NCBI GenBank assembly: GCA_938048455.1
Contig: CALIUY010000016.1
Location: 165,402-229,401 of the forward strand
Direction of reading: 5' to 3'
Source: an uncultured Desulfobacterales bacterium
Lineage (GTDB): Bacteria > Desulfobacterota > Desulfobacteria > Desulfobacterales > SpSt-501
DNA: 64,000 nucleotides
This document shows, piece by piece, positions 56,756 through 64,000 of the stretch (positions within the stretch are counted from its first letter, which is position 1; every line of letters begins with the position of its first letter). The notes beneath the pieces are model-generated. The model saw nothing but the letters and a program-made list of their open reading frames with translations. It did not search any database and had not been told where the DNA came from. Position numbers and translations under genes: made by a program.

Positions 56756-57796
56756 TCATTTGGCCTGGAGGTTCACCAGTTTTCCGATCGAGGCGTTCCA
56801 GCGCTCGACGGCGGCCTTGTCGACCTTCTTCGTCCAGGCCGGGAGCACATTCTTCACGAGCACCTCTTTCGCCGCCTGTTCGTCGCCCGCGGTCAGGGGG
56901 ATGACGGTCATCTTGGCGGGTGTGCCGTGGGGGCAGGCCCCCGTTCCGCTCAGGCAGGCGACCCCCTCCTGGGTTTCCCGACCGGTCACTTCCCAGGCCG
57001 GATCCTGGAGTTTCTCGCGGATCAGCTTCTGGAGCTTTGCCTGCTTTTCGGGACCGAGCGCCTTCCAGCTCTCCAGCCCGATCGTTCCGATCACGTAGTC
57101 CCAGCCGCCGATCGGAAGCGGATAGAGGTACTTCGCCACTTCGCCCCAGCCGGCGCTGAAGCCCGAGAGGCTTCCGGTGACGGCACCGTCGACGACCCCG
57201 CGCTGCAGCGCCTGCGGCACTTCGCTGAAGGCGAGCGTCACCCCCGTCGCCCCGAGAGCGGTCACGAACTCGGAGGTCGTCCAGCCGCTCGCCCGGATCT
57301 TTTTTCCCTTGAGGTCGGCCAGGCTTTTGATCGGGGTGTTGATGAAGAGAACCTGCGCCGGATAGGGGACGACGCTGAGCAACTTCACCCCGAAGTCCTT
57401 CTGGAGGTAATCGTCCAGGACGGGCCAGTAGACCTCGACCACCTTGCGCGCCAGCCCCAGGTCGTTGGCGAGGGCGGGGAGATCGAGCCCGGCGAGGGCC
57501 GGCGAGTCGTCCACGACGTAGTCGGCCACGGTGTGGACGACGTCGTAGACGCCCATCTTGACCGAGCGCAGCACCGCCGGCCCCTTGACGTTCACCTGGC
57601 CGATCGAGGTCAGACTCGTTTTGATCCCCAGCTCCCGGGGGACGACCTCGGTCCAGAAGGGCTGCTCGAAGTTCTTGAACATCGTGAGGTTGTTCCAGCT
57701 GCCGACGACGCGCAACTGCTCCGGGCCGGCGAGCGAGGCCGTGGCCCAGAAGACTCCCGCAGCGGCGAGCAGCACGATCATCCTCGTTCTTCTCAT
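56756..57796 (-). CDS. dctP: TRAP transporter periplasmic solute-binding protein (DctP family)
   Basis: 346 residues with a signal peptide (cut near ASLA, residue 23). The arginine-containing KGKKIRASGWTTSEF block and the EVPQALQRGVVDGAVTGSLSG block are conserved in DctP proteins and hold the carboxylate of the ligand. A cysteine pair in VACLSGTGACPHGTP is unusual and could form a disulfide. The start overlaps the stop of the DUF1445 gene (ATGA). Confidence 0.92.
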   Translation of the reverse strand: MRRTRMIVLLAAAGVFWATASLAGPEQLRVVGSWNNLTMFKNFEQPFWTEVVPRELGIKTSLTSIGQVNVKGPAVLRSVKMGVYDVVHTVADYVVDDSPALAGLDLPALANDLGLARKVVEVYWPVLDDYLQKDFGVKLLSVVPYPAQVLFINTPIKSLADLKGKKIRASGWTTSEFVTALGATGVTLAFSEVPQALQRGVVDGAVTGSLSGFSAGWGEVAKYLYPLPIGGWDYVIGTIGLESWKALGPEKQAKLQKLIREKLQDPAWEVTGRETQEGVACLSGTGACPHGTPAKMTVIPLTAGDEQAAKEVLVKNVLPAWTKKVDKAAVERWNASIGKLVNLQAK

Positions 57797-58578
57797 GACG
57801 ACACCTCCTGTTTGGCGAAATCCTCGTTTTTGAGATCGCTCACGAACATGTATCCGGGAGCATGGGTGACGGCGAAGGGAAGCTTCGCCTCGAGCAGCAC
57901 GTTTTGCGGCGTGACCCCGCAGGCCCAGAAGACGGGGATCTCCTCCTCGCGGATCGCCACGGGGTCGCCGTAGTCCGGACGGGAAAGGTCATGGATGCCG
58001 ATCATCTCCGGGTAGCCGACGTGTACGGGTTCGCCGTGGACCTCGGGGTAGCGCGCGGTGATGACGCAGGCGCGGGCGACCTGCGCGCGGTGAATCGGCC
58101 GCATGCTGACCACCATGCCGCCGCGGAAGGGGCCGACGGGCTCGAGGGGGATCGTTGTGCGGTACATGGAGACGTTTTTCTTCTCCTCCACGTGCCGCAA
58201 GCGGATCCCCGCCCGCATCAGCGCCTCCTCGAAGGAGAAGCTGCAGCCGAGCAGGAAGAAGACGAGATCCGGGCGGTAGACGTGGCCGATGTCGGCCACC
58301 TCCTCGCGAAGGGATCCTTCGACCCACACGCGGTAGCGCGGGATCACGTGCAGCAGATCCGCCCCCGGCGCCAGGCGCGCCGTGCGCGTCGTCCCCGGGC
58401 CCACGATCTCGAGGAGCGGACAGGGCTTGGGGTTCTTGCGGCAGAAGGCCTCGAAATCGCCGGCCCATTTCTCCGGCAGGGCGACGAGGTTCGCCTGGAC
58501 GAAGCCGTCGCAGAAGCCCGCCGTCGGCCGGTCGAATTTCCCCTCGGCGGAGAGCCGCCGCAGTTCGGCTGGGGTCAT
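57793..58578 (-). CDS. DUF1445 (YcsI-type) putative hydro-lyase
   Basis: 261 residues. TAGFCDGFVQANLVALPEKWAGDF at the N-terminus, DIGHVYRPDLVFFLLGCSFSFEEAL, and PVFWACGVTPQNVLLEAKLPF followed by THAPGYMFVSD are the family signatures. A DUF1445-containing mammalian enzyme is known to act as D-glutamate cyclase, so dehydration or hydration of an amino or oxo acid is likely here. It is the first gene of the TRAP operon and is preceded by a good promoter. Confidence 0.87.
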   Translation of the reverse strand: MTPAELRRLSAEGKFDRPTAGFCDGFVQANLVALPEKWAGDFEAFCRKNPKPCPLLEIVGPGTTRTARLAPGADLLHVIPRYRVWVEGSLREEVADIGHVYRPDLVFFLLGCSFSFEEALMRAGIRLRHVEEKKNVSMYRTTIPLEPVGPFRGGMVVSMRPIHRAQVARACVITARYPEVHGEPVHVGYPEMIGIHDLSRPDYGDPVAIREEEIPVFWACGVTPQNVLLEAKLPFAVTHAPGYMFVSDLKNEDFAKQEVSS

Positions 58579-58612
58579 GGGCGTCTTTCCTTTCCGTGAT
58601 CGGGCGTGCTAA

Positions 58613-58641
58613 CTTAAAGTCCCAGCTTTCGGAAAAGTCAA
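58613..58641 (-). promoter_or_regulatory. Promoter of the DUF1445-TRAP-DUF2848 operon
   Basis: Minus strand TTGACT (58641-58636), 17 bases, TTTAAG (58618-58613). Matches are 5 of 6 and 4 of 6 with ideal spacing, about 35 bases before the DUF1445 ATG. Confidence 0.5.
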
Positions 58642-58687
58642 CCGCCGGAAGACCCTGCCGGCGGGCCGTCGGGAGGAAAAACGAACG

Positions 58688-59521
58688 ATGGAAACGCGAC
58701 TGACCGTGGCTCTGGCCCAAGTCGAGGGCCATCCCGATCCGCGCCAGAACCTGCACAAGGCGCGCGTGCTGGTGCGCGAGGCGGCGGAGCGGGGCGCCCA
58801 GCTTTTCGTTTTGCCGGAGATGTTCATGGGGCTTCCCTCCCCCGGGCGCTCGCCCGCGCAGCTCGCCCGCGAGGAGGGGGAATTCTTTACCCGCATGATC
58901 GCCTCCATGGCGCAGCTCGCCGGGCTCTACATCGTCGTCGGCTGCTGGGAGGAGGGACCCACCCCGGAACTCGCTTACAACACGGCGCGTCTTTTTTCCC
59001 CCGCCGGCGAGATCGTCGCCTCCTACCGCAAGATCCACCTCTTCGATGCGCTCAGTGTGCGCGAGTCGGACACCATGGCCGCAGGCGACGAGCCCCCGCC
59101 CGTCGTGACCGCCGCCGGGATGAAGATCGGGCTTGCCATCTGCTACGATCTGCGCTTTCCCGAGATCTTTCGCTACCTCGCCGCCTCCGGCGCCCAGCTG
59201 ATCCTCGTCCCCTCCGCCTGGTATCAGGGTCCGGTGAAAGAGCTGCACTGGACGACCCTGCTCCAGGCACGGGCGATCGAGAATACGCTTTATGTCGCCG
59301 GCTGCAATCTCGTCGGCGGAAGTTTCTGCGGCCGCAGCGCGGTCTTCGACCCCTTCGGTATTCCGCTCGCCGGCGCCGGCGAGACCGAGGATCTTCTTTT
59401 CGCCACGGCCTCAAGCGGGCGGATCGCCGCCGTGCGCGCGAAACTGCCCGCGCTCGAAAACCGCCGCACCGCCGTCGAAAGCCTCGCTTTGAGACCCTGC
59501 GGCGGCATCGCAGCCGTCTGA
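58688..59521 (+). CDS. Carbon-nitrogen hydrolase (nitrilase superfamily, NIT2/omega-amidase-like)
   Basis: 277 residues with the Glu-Lys-Cys triad: LFVLPEMFMG, YRKIHLFDA and AICYDLRFPE. Further typical features are QARAIENTLYVAGCN and a C-terminal strand. The family hydrolyses amides or carbamoyl groups; HLFDALSVRESD and CYDLRFPE resemble omega-amidase/NIT2-type proteins more than true nitrilases. It is divergent from the TRAP operon, which also handles an unknown acid. Its TGA shares a base with the prmA ATG. Confidence 0.9.
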   Translation: METRLTVALAQVEGHPDPRQNLHKARVLVREAAERGAQLFVLPEMFMGLPSPGRSPAQLAREEGEFFTRMIASMAQLAGLYIVVGCWEEGPTPELAYNTARLFSPAGEIVASYRKIHLFDALSVRESDTMAAGDEPPPVVTAAGMKIGLAICYDLRFPEIFRYLAASGAQLILVPSAWYQGPVKELHWTTLLQARAIENTLYVAGCNLVGGSFCGRSAVFDPFGIPLAGAGETEDLLFATASSGRIAAVRAKLPALENRRTAVESLALRPCGGIAAV

Positions 59522-60453
59522 TGAAATACCTCGAGATCCGGGTGAGCTTCGATCATGCCGACCCCGAGACGGCCTCCGACCTTGTGGCCGCCGTCTTCTT
59601 TGATTTCGGGCTTCAGGGGGTCGTGGTGGAGGATCCCCTCCATCCGGTGCCGGAGGAGTGGGCTGAAGACGCCCGGCCGCTGCCCGAGCGCCACGCCGTG
59701 GCCGGCTATCTGCCGGCGGACGGAAATCTCAAGGGGCGCCTCCTGCGGCTGGAGCAAGAACTATCGGCCCTCGCGCGGCGAAGCGACTTGATCTATCGGC
59801 TTTCTTTTCGCGAGGTGGACGAGGAAGACTGGGCCGAGTCCTGGAAGCGCTTTTTCCAGCCGCTGCGGATCGGCCGGCGGATCGTGGTCAAACCCTCCTG
59901 GCGCGAGGCCGAAGCCCGGCCGGACGACCTCGTTATCGAGCTCGACCCCGGCATGGCCTTCGGCACCGGGACCCATCCGACGACGCGATTGTCGATCGAG
60001 CTGATCGAGCGGTGTCTCCTACCGGGAGATTCTTTTCTCGATGTCGGCACCGGTTCGGGGATCCTGCTGCTTGCCGCGGCGAAGCTCGGCGCGGGAAAGC
60101 TCGCCGGCTGCGACCGCGACGGAAACGCGCTTCTTGTGGCCCGCGAAAACCTCGTCCGGAACGGGATCGACCCCCGCGGCGTTGCTCTTGTCCAGGCGGA
60201 CCTCGCCTGCGGCTTCCGTGGACGATTCGACTTGATCGCGGCCAACCTTCTCACCGAGGCCGTGATCGCGCTTCTCGCCGATCTCCCCCGCCTCCTCACC
60301 CCCGGCGGTCATTTCATCGCTTCGGGGATTCTCGCCGCCGACCGCGAAGCTGTTTTCAGGGGCTTCCGGCAGGCGGGCCTTGCCGTCACCGATCTTCGAG
60401 AAGAGCAGGGGTGGCTGGCGCTGGGTGGGGGGCGGATGAACAAAAAGGCGTGA
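59521..60453 (+). CDS. prmA: Ribosomal protein L11 methyltransferase
   Basis: 310 residues with the full PrmA plan: an N-terminal L11-recognition domain (YLEIRVSFDHADPETAS; VDEEDWAESWKRFFQPLRIG) and a SAM domain (MAFGTGTHPTTRLSIE, LDVGTGSGILLLAA, CDRDGNALLVARENLVRNG, IAANLLTEAVIALL). It trimethylates L11. The ATG at 59521 overlaps the nitrilase stop. This is the orthodox copy; a shorter PrmA-like gene accompanies the dsr operon. Confidence 0.93.
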   Translation: MKYLEIRVSFDHADPETASDLVAAVFFDFGLQGVVVEDPLHPVPEEWAEDARPLPERHAVAGYLPADGNLKGRLLRLEQELSALARRSDLIYRLSFREVDEEDWAESWKRFFQPLRIGRRIVVKPSWREAEARPDDLVIELDPGMAFGTGTHPTTRLSIELIERCLLPGDSFLDVGTGSGILLLAAAKLGAGKLAGCDRDGNALLVARENLVRNGIDPRGVALVQADLACGFRGRFDLIAANLLTEAVIALLADLPRLLTPGGHFIASGILAADREAVFRGFRQAGLAVTDLREEQGWLALGGGRMNKKA

Positions 60454-60460
60454 GCCTCCA

Positions 60461-60488
60461 TTGACAAAAGCGGCAGCTCCGGTTTACA
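60461..60488 (+). promoter_or_regulatory. Candidate promoter of the YeiH-type exporter gene
   Basis: TTGACA (60461-60466), 16 bases, TTTACA (60483-60488); the -35 is perfect and the -10 weak. A GCAGCT at 60473-60478 repeats the half-site found at the same general position in the dsrA promoter. Confidence 0.4.
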
Positions 60489-60559
60489 GAAGCCCCAAAA
60501 TCCTCAAGGGTTTTCCGTCCTTCGCGTTCGTTTCAGAATCCCGAAAAAGGAGGAGATCG

Positions 60560-62314
60560 ATGGCCGAAACCAAGAGTCAGCCTGCAGGAGAGGAAGTCGT
60601 CCGGGATCGGGGGGAGGCCAAATGGTCCGATCTCTGGACAAAAGAAGACTACTGGGCGATCTGGATCGCTTTCGTCCTGCTGATCGTCGGCATGCTCATC
60701 TTCCTGCCGCGGCCGCCCAAGGACATGCACGAGAAGATCGCCAAGGCCGAGGCCACCATGAAGGCCGAGGCGGCGAAGGCCCCCTTTCACACGATCGAAT
60801 GGCACAAAGCATCCGACACCCTGGGAGGCATCCGGGCGGTCAATGAACCCTATGCCAAGACGCTCGGCGAGTGGCTGAAGCGCCCCGGCCGCTGGGACGG
60901 CAATCCCCTCGACAGTCTCGTCCTGAGCAAGGAAAAAGCGGAGGCGATGAACGCGGCGGGCAAGGAAAGCCACGAAAAGGCCAAGAAAAAGATGGAGGAC
61001 GCCTTGTCCGCGGCCACCGCCGCTCAAGCCGCAGCGGCCGCCGCCGGATTCAAAGACGAGAAGTTGAACGAAGCCGCCAAGAACGCGATCACCGAGTGGC
61101 GGGCGGCACGGCGCGCGGAATCCTCGGCGCGCGGCAAAGTGGGCGCCAAACCCTACAACATCATTCCCACCCTCATCGGTCTGTGTATCGCCCTGGCGCT
61201 GCTGTTCTCGATCGGCATCAAGTTCATGGGCAAACCGGTCGGCAAGTTCCTGGTCGCCTTCCCCTTCGTCTTTCTGGTCGCGGTCCTTGCTTTCATGGGC
61301 GGGGAGCAAAAGACCATGCATTACTACGGCTTCGGCGATCCGCTGTGGGCGATCCTGATCGGCATGCTGATCAGCAACACAATCGGGACTCCGAAGTGGA
61401 TCATGCCGGCCGTCCAGACCGAGTATTACATCAAGACGGGACTGGTGCTGCTCGGGGCCGAGATTCTCTTTTCCAAGATCGTCCAGATCGGTATCCCCGG
61501 CATCTTCGTCGCCTGGGTGGTGACCCCGATCGTGCTTGTGGTCACCTACATTTTCGGGCAGACGGTGGTCAAGATGCCCTCGAAGACCCTCAACATCACG
61601 ATCAGCGCCGACATGAGCGTCTGCGGCGTCTCCGCCGCCATCGCCACCGCGGCCGCCTGCCGGGCGAAGAAGGAAGAGCTGACCCTGGCGGTCGGTCTGA
61701 GCCTCGTCTTCACGGCGATCATGATGGTGGCGATGCCCATGTTCATCAAGGCCGTAGGCATGCCCGACGTTCTGGGCGGGGCCTGGATCGGAGGGACCAT
61801 CGATTCGACGGGCGCCGTGGCCGCAGCCGGAGCTTTTCTCGGGGAGCGCGCCCTCTACGTCGCGGCGACCGTCAAGATGATCCAGAACATTCTGATCGGG
61901 GTCACGGCCTTCGGGGTGGCGGTCTACTGGTGCGCCAAGGTGGACTGCATCCCCGGGGAACAGGTGAGCGCGATGGAGATCTGGTACCGCTTCCCCAAAT
62001 TCGTTCTCGGTTTCCTTACCGCCTCGATCGTTTTCTCCCTTCTCTATGAAATCATGGGGAAATCCGCCGGTGCGGCCATGTTGGAAAACGGCGTCATCCG
62101 CGGCTTCGCCGCCCCCTTGCGGGTGTGGTTCTTCTGTCTTGCGTTCTCGAGCATCGGGCTGGCGACAGACTTCCGCGAGCTGGCGCACTACTTCAAGGGT
62201 GGGAAACCGGTCATTCTCTATGTCTGCGGCCAGAGCTTCAATCTGATCCTCACGCTGCTGATGGCCTGGATCATGTTCTACAAGGTATTCCCCGAGATCA
62301 CGGCGGCCATCTGA
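60560..62314 (+). CDS. YeiH/PSE-family putative sulfate or sulfite exporter with long inserted segment
   Basis: 584 residues against roughly 350 in ordinary YeiH proteins. Residues 30-49 form one membrane helix (WAIWIAFVLLIVGMLIFL). About 150 Ala/Lys/Glu-rich, largely helical residues follow (50-198), then the conserved transporter core: LWAILIGMLISNTIG, YYIKTGLVLLGAEILF, TISADMSVCGVSAAIATAAACRAKK, GAWIGGTIDSTGAVAAAG and FSSIGLATDFREL. YeiH-family members are annotated as sulfate exporters on limited evidence. ATG at 60560 follows AAAGGAGGAG. A 94-residue membrane protein overlaps its stop codon, and the gene has its own promoter. Confidence 0.85.
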   Translation: MAETKSQPAGEEVVRDRGEAKWSDLWTKEDYWAIWIAFVLLIVGMLIFLPRPPKDMHEKIAKAEATMKAEAAKAPFHTIEWHKASDTLGGIRAVNEPYAKTLGEWLKRPGRWDGNPLDSLVLSKEKAEAMNAAGKESHEKAKKKMEDALSAATAAQAAAAAAGFKDEKLNEAAKNAITEWRAARRAESSARGKVGAKPYNIIPTLIGLCIALALLFSIGIKFMGKPVGKFLVAFPFVFLVAVLAFMGGEQKTMHYYGFGDPLWAILIGMLISNTIGTPKWIMPAVQTEYYIKTGLVLLGAEILFSKIVQIGIPGIFVAWVVTPIVLVVTYIFGQTVVKMPSKTLNITISADMSVCGVSAAIATAAACRAKKEELTLAVGLSLVFTAIMMVAMPMFIKAVGMPDVLGGAWIGGTIDSTGAVAAAGAFLGERALYVAATVKMIQNILIGVTAFGVAVYWCAKVDCIPGEQVSAMEIWYRFPKFVLGFLTASIVFSLLYEIMGKSAGAAMLENGVIRGFAAPLRVWFFCLAFSSIGLATDFRELAHYFKGGKPVILYVCGQSFNLILTLLMAWIMFYKVFPEITAAI

Positions 62315-62598
62315 TGCAGTCTTCCTCTGCGCCGTCTTCGCAAACCATTCCCGGCCCCGGCTTCGCCCGGGGCCGGCTCGCTCCTTGGTTCGGCCTTCTG
62401 CTCGGGCTGGCCGCCATCGGGGCTTTTATGTTCCTGCTGATCCCGGCCTTGGATCATGTTCCGGGCTATGAGGAGATCATCCGGCAAAATCAGGAGCTCG
62501 AAATCCGGGCGACCGCCCTTTTCTACAGCGACCTCGAGGAGACCAACGAAGCGCAAAATTACCTGAGAAACAGCCGTCGGTTTGCGGCGGGGCGGTGA
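62314..62598 (+). CDS. Small single-helix membrane protein coupled to the exporter
   Basis: 94 residues; ATG at 62314 shares a base with the exporter's TGA, which indicates translational coupling. One membrane helix lies at about 24-46 (APWFGLLLGLAAIGAFMFLL), followed by an acidic helix (EEIIRQNQELEIRATALFYSDLEETNEAQNY) probably on the outer face. No family is recognised. The arrangement suggests a subunit of the transporter. Confidence 0.75.
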   Translation: MQSSSAPSSQTIPGPGFARGRLAPWFGLLLGLAAIGAFMFLLIPALDHVPGYEEIIRQNQELEIRATALFYSDLEETNEAQNYLRNSRRFAAGR

Positions 62599-62619
62599 TC
62601 CGAAGATAAAGATAACCGA

Positions 62620-62653
62620 CCGGCGGGGCGATGCGCAGCGGCCGCCCCGCCGG
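62620..62653. terminator. Bidirectional hairpin behind the exporter operon
   Basis: CCGGCGGGGC (62620-62629) pairs perfectly with GCCCCGCCGG (62644-62653) around a 14-base loop, followed by CCCTTTC. It lies between the ends of two convergent genes and probably terminates both; T-runs are short. Confidence 0.5.
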
Positions 62654-62658
62654 CCCTT

Positions 62659-63240
62659 TCAGGAGAACAGGCGCTCGGCCTCGTGGCGGCGCATCGCCTC
62701 CGAGATCGCCTCGATGCGCGCGATGGCCTCGTCGACGTCTTTTTTCCCGCGGCGCAGCTCGCCGCGCAGCGCCGCATGCAGGCGTTTTTCGGCTTGCGCC
62801 AGGCGATTGAAGTAGAGCAAATAGTTCACCCGGCTGCGGTAGACCTGCTGGAGCAAGCGGTCGATATCTTCGCCCTCGGCCTCCAGCAGATCGCGGAAGT
62901 GGTCGGCCAAAACCGCGAGCAGCTCGCGATAGGGGGCCCGCGCCTCAGAAGGCATCTGCATGCGGTCGACGATCTCCTGCAGCCGGAGGGGGCCCTTCGT
63001 CGCCAGGCTTTCGCGGACCGCCTGCATGGCCTGTTCGCGGCTCTTGAGGTAGTTTTTGCCGAAGGCGTTCCGCGCCTCGACGTATCTCTTGAAGCGGAAC
63101 ATGTGCCAGACGATGATGATCGGGATCAGGATCATCCAGACGCTCATTCGCGGCTTTCCGATCACGTGTTCGCCCAGCTTGAAGGCGAATTTCCTTTCGT
63201 AGTCCATGACCAGCTTCTGTTTGCGGTCCAGGTCGCTCAT
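62659..63240 (-). CDS. Membrane-anchored helical protein of unknown function
   Basis: 193 residues from the ATG at 63240 (MSDLDRKQKLVMDYERKFAF). A membrane helix lies at about 33-50 (MSVWMILIPIIIVWHMF). The rest is charged helices (KNYLKSREQAMQAVRESL; DHFRDLLEAEGEDIDRLLQQVY; EKRLHAALRGELRRGKKDVDEA) that look like a coiled-coil bundle in the cytosol. I have no named family. Its 5' end overlaps the possible start of the divergent M23 gene. Confidence 0.75.
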   Translation of the reverse strand: MSDLDRKQKLVMDYERKFAFKLGEHVIGKPRMSVWMILIPIIIVWHMFRFKRYVEARNAFGKNYLKSREQAMQAVRESLATKGPLRLQEIVDRMQMPSEARAPYRELLAVLADHFRDLLEAEGEDIDRLLQQVYRSRVNYLLYFNRLAQAEKRLHAALRGELRRGKKDVDEAIARIEAISEAMRRHEAERLFS

Positions 63241-64000
63241 AACCAAGCGCTATAGCTTGACGGTCAGGCGATGTAAACCGCAGTTGTTCTTCGTCGCGTT
63301 CGCCCTGTGGGTTTTCGCTTCCTCCGCTTGCGGCGAAGAGCGTGATCCGGCCCGCGGATGGCAGAACTTCGAGCGCGCCGTGCGCGAGGAGCGGATCCCC
63401 CTTGCGGAAGCCCTCCGGCGGATCGAGGAGTTCAGTCGGATTCTGCCGGCGGCCTATCCCGCCCGGGATTCCGGGTCGAGCCTCTTTTTCCCGCTTAAGG
63501 GTTATGGGTTGCGCCATGTGGGCGGAAAGCGCGGGGAGGGCTACCGGCCGAGCCGCTACGAGTTCGTGGGCCCGCGCCGCCGCATCGGGCATCCCGCCCA
63601 GGACATCTTCGTTTATGACGGAAACCAGGACGGGCTGGACGACCGCTCCGGCAAGCCGATCGAGGTCCTGGCCTTCGCCGAGGGGATCGTCGTTTCCGCG
63701 TTCGCCGAGTGGGTTCCCGGATTTTCCGTGAACGGAAACGGCCTGCGCGGCGGAAACTACCTCTGGATCTACCACCCCGACCTCAGGCTCTTTTCGTACT
63801 CCGCGCATCTCGCGCGGCTGCTCGTCGAGACCGGGGAACGCGTCGCCGGCGGAGCCCCGATCGCCACACTCGGCCGTAGCGGCACCAACGCTTACGCCGA
63901 GCGCTCGCCCACGCATTTGCACTTCATGTTGCTTCGCCTCGAGGACATGAAACCGGTCAACCCCTATCCGCTGCTTCAGGCCGCCCGCGCAACCCGCTGA
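63206..64000 (+). CDS. M23-family peptidoglycan endopeptidase
   Basis: Up to 264 residues ending exactly at the window edge with TGA. A signal peptide-like segment (LFFVAFALWVFASSAC) could end in a lipoprotein cysteine. The peptidase domain has RRIGHPAQDIFV (zinc His and Asp), FAEGIVVSA, GGNYLWIYHPD and SPTHLHFMLL (HxH zinc ligands), so a working zinc centre is expected. The start is uncertain: ATG at 63206 overlaps the divergent gene by 35 bases, while TTG codons at 63257 and 63284 are alternatives; none has a good ribosome site. Confidence 0.85.
   Translation: MTSFCLRSRSLITKRYSLTVRRCKPQLFFVAFALWVFASSACGEERDPARGWQNFERAVREERIPLAEALRRIEEFSRILPAAYPARDSGSSLFFPLKGYGLRHVGGKRGEGYRPSRYEFVGPRRRIGHPAQDIFVYDGNQDGLDDRSGKPIEVLAFAEGIVVSAFAEWVPGFSVNGNGLRGGNYLWIYHPDLRLFSYSAHLARLLVETGERVAGGAPIATLGRSGTNAYAERSPTHLHFMLLRLEDMKPVNPYPLLQAARATR

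Overview
The window is a GC-rich, gene-dense bacterial chromosome segment with no mobile elements, CRISPR arrays, rRNA or tRNA genes that I can see. A complete dissimilatory sulfite reductase locus (dsrA, dsrB, dsrD and a DsrN-type amidotransferase), a tetraheme cytochrome c3, a YeiH-type putative sulfate/sulfite exporter and delta-type housekeeping genes point to a sulfate- or sulfite-reducing Desulfobacterota. Syntrophobacter-like lineages fit best, but the exact lineage is inference.

Layout. 1-11.2 kb: a B12-binding radical SAM protein cut by the window edge, an HtrA/Deg protease, a saccharopine-dehydrogenase-like reductase followed by a four-gene polar amino-acid ABC transporter, a PLP amino-acid racemase divergent from a pseudouridine synthase, a small helix-turn-helix protein and an Fe-S protein. 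11.2-22.3 kb: a translationally overlapping three-gene operon (cupin, predicted beta-barrel, transglutaminase-like), nadE, then gyrB-dnaN preceded by an AT-rich stretch and by an RdgC gene divided over two reading frames. Divergent from these is a fusion of an endonuclease-Q-like PHP nuclease with a UvrD-type helicase. 22.4-33.7 kb: a lytic transglycosylase and a glycogen cluster (bifunctional debranching enzyme, phosphorylase, synthase, branching enzyme) read from one promoter. 33.8-40.2 kb: a DUF2914 protein, a diadenylate cyclase fused to YbbR repeats, a UDP-glucose pyrophosphorylase-like protein with ilvE, a YkgJ Fe-S/zinc protein and dapA.

40.4-48.1 kb is the dsr region: a TPR protein and an unknown protein with overlapping ends, a clear sigma70-like promoter with a 300-base gap, dsrA, dsrB, a perfect 12-bp hairpin, dsrD, dsrN, a second PrmA-like methyltransferase, then convergent cytochrome c3. 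48.2-53 kb: tatBC, moaC-mltA and a K+ channel with RCK domains. 53-64 kb: a membrane protein with a possible 33-residue companion, a five-gene TRAP operon with DUF1445 and DUF2848 enzymes, a nitrilase overlapping the true prmA, the YeiH exporter with a small membrane partner, an unknown membrane protein and an M23 peptidase.

The best candidates for new biology are the EndoQ-UvrD fusion, the dsr locus with its methyltransferase, hairpin and leader, the CdaA-YbbR fusion, the bacterial debranching enzyme built like the eukaryotic one, and hairpins placed directly behind both solute-binding-protein genes.
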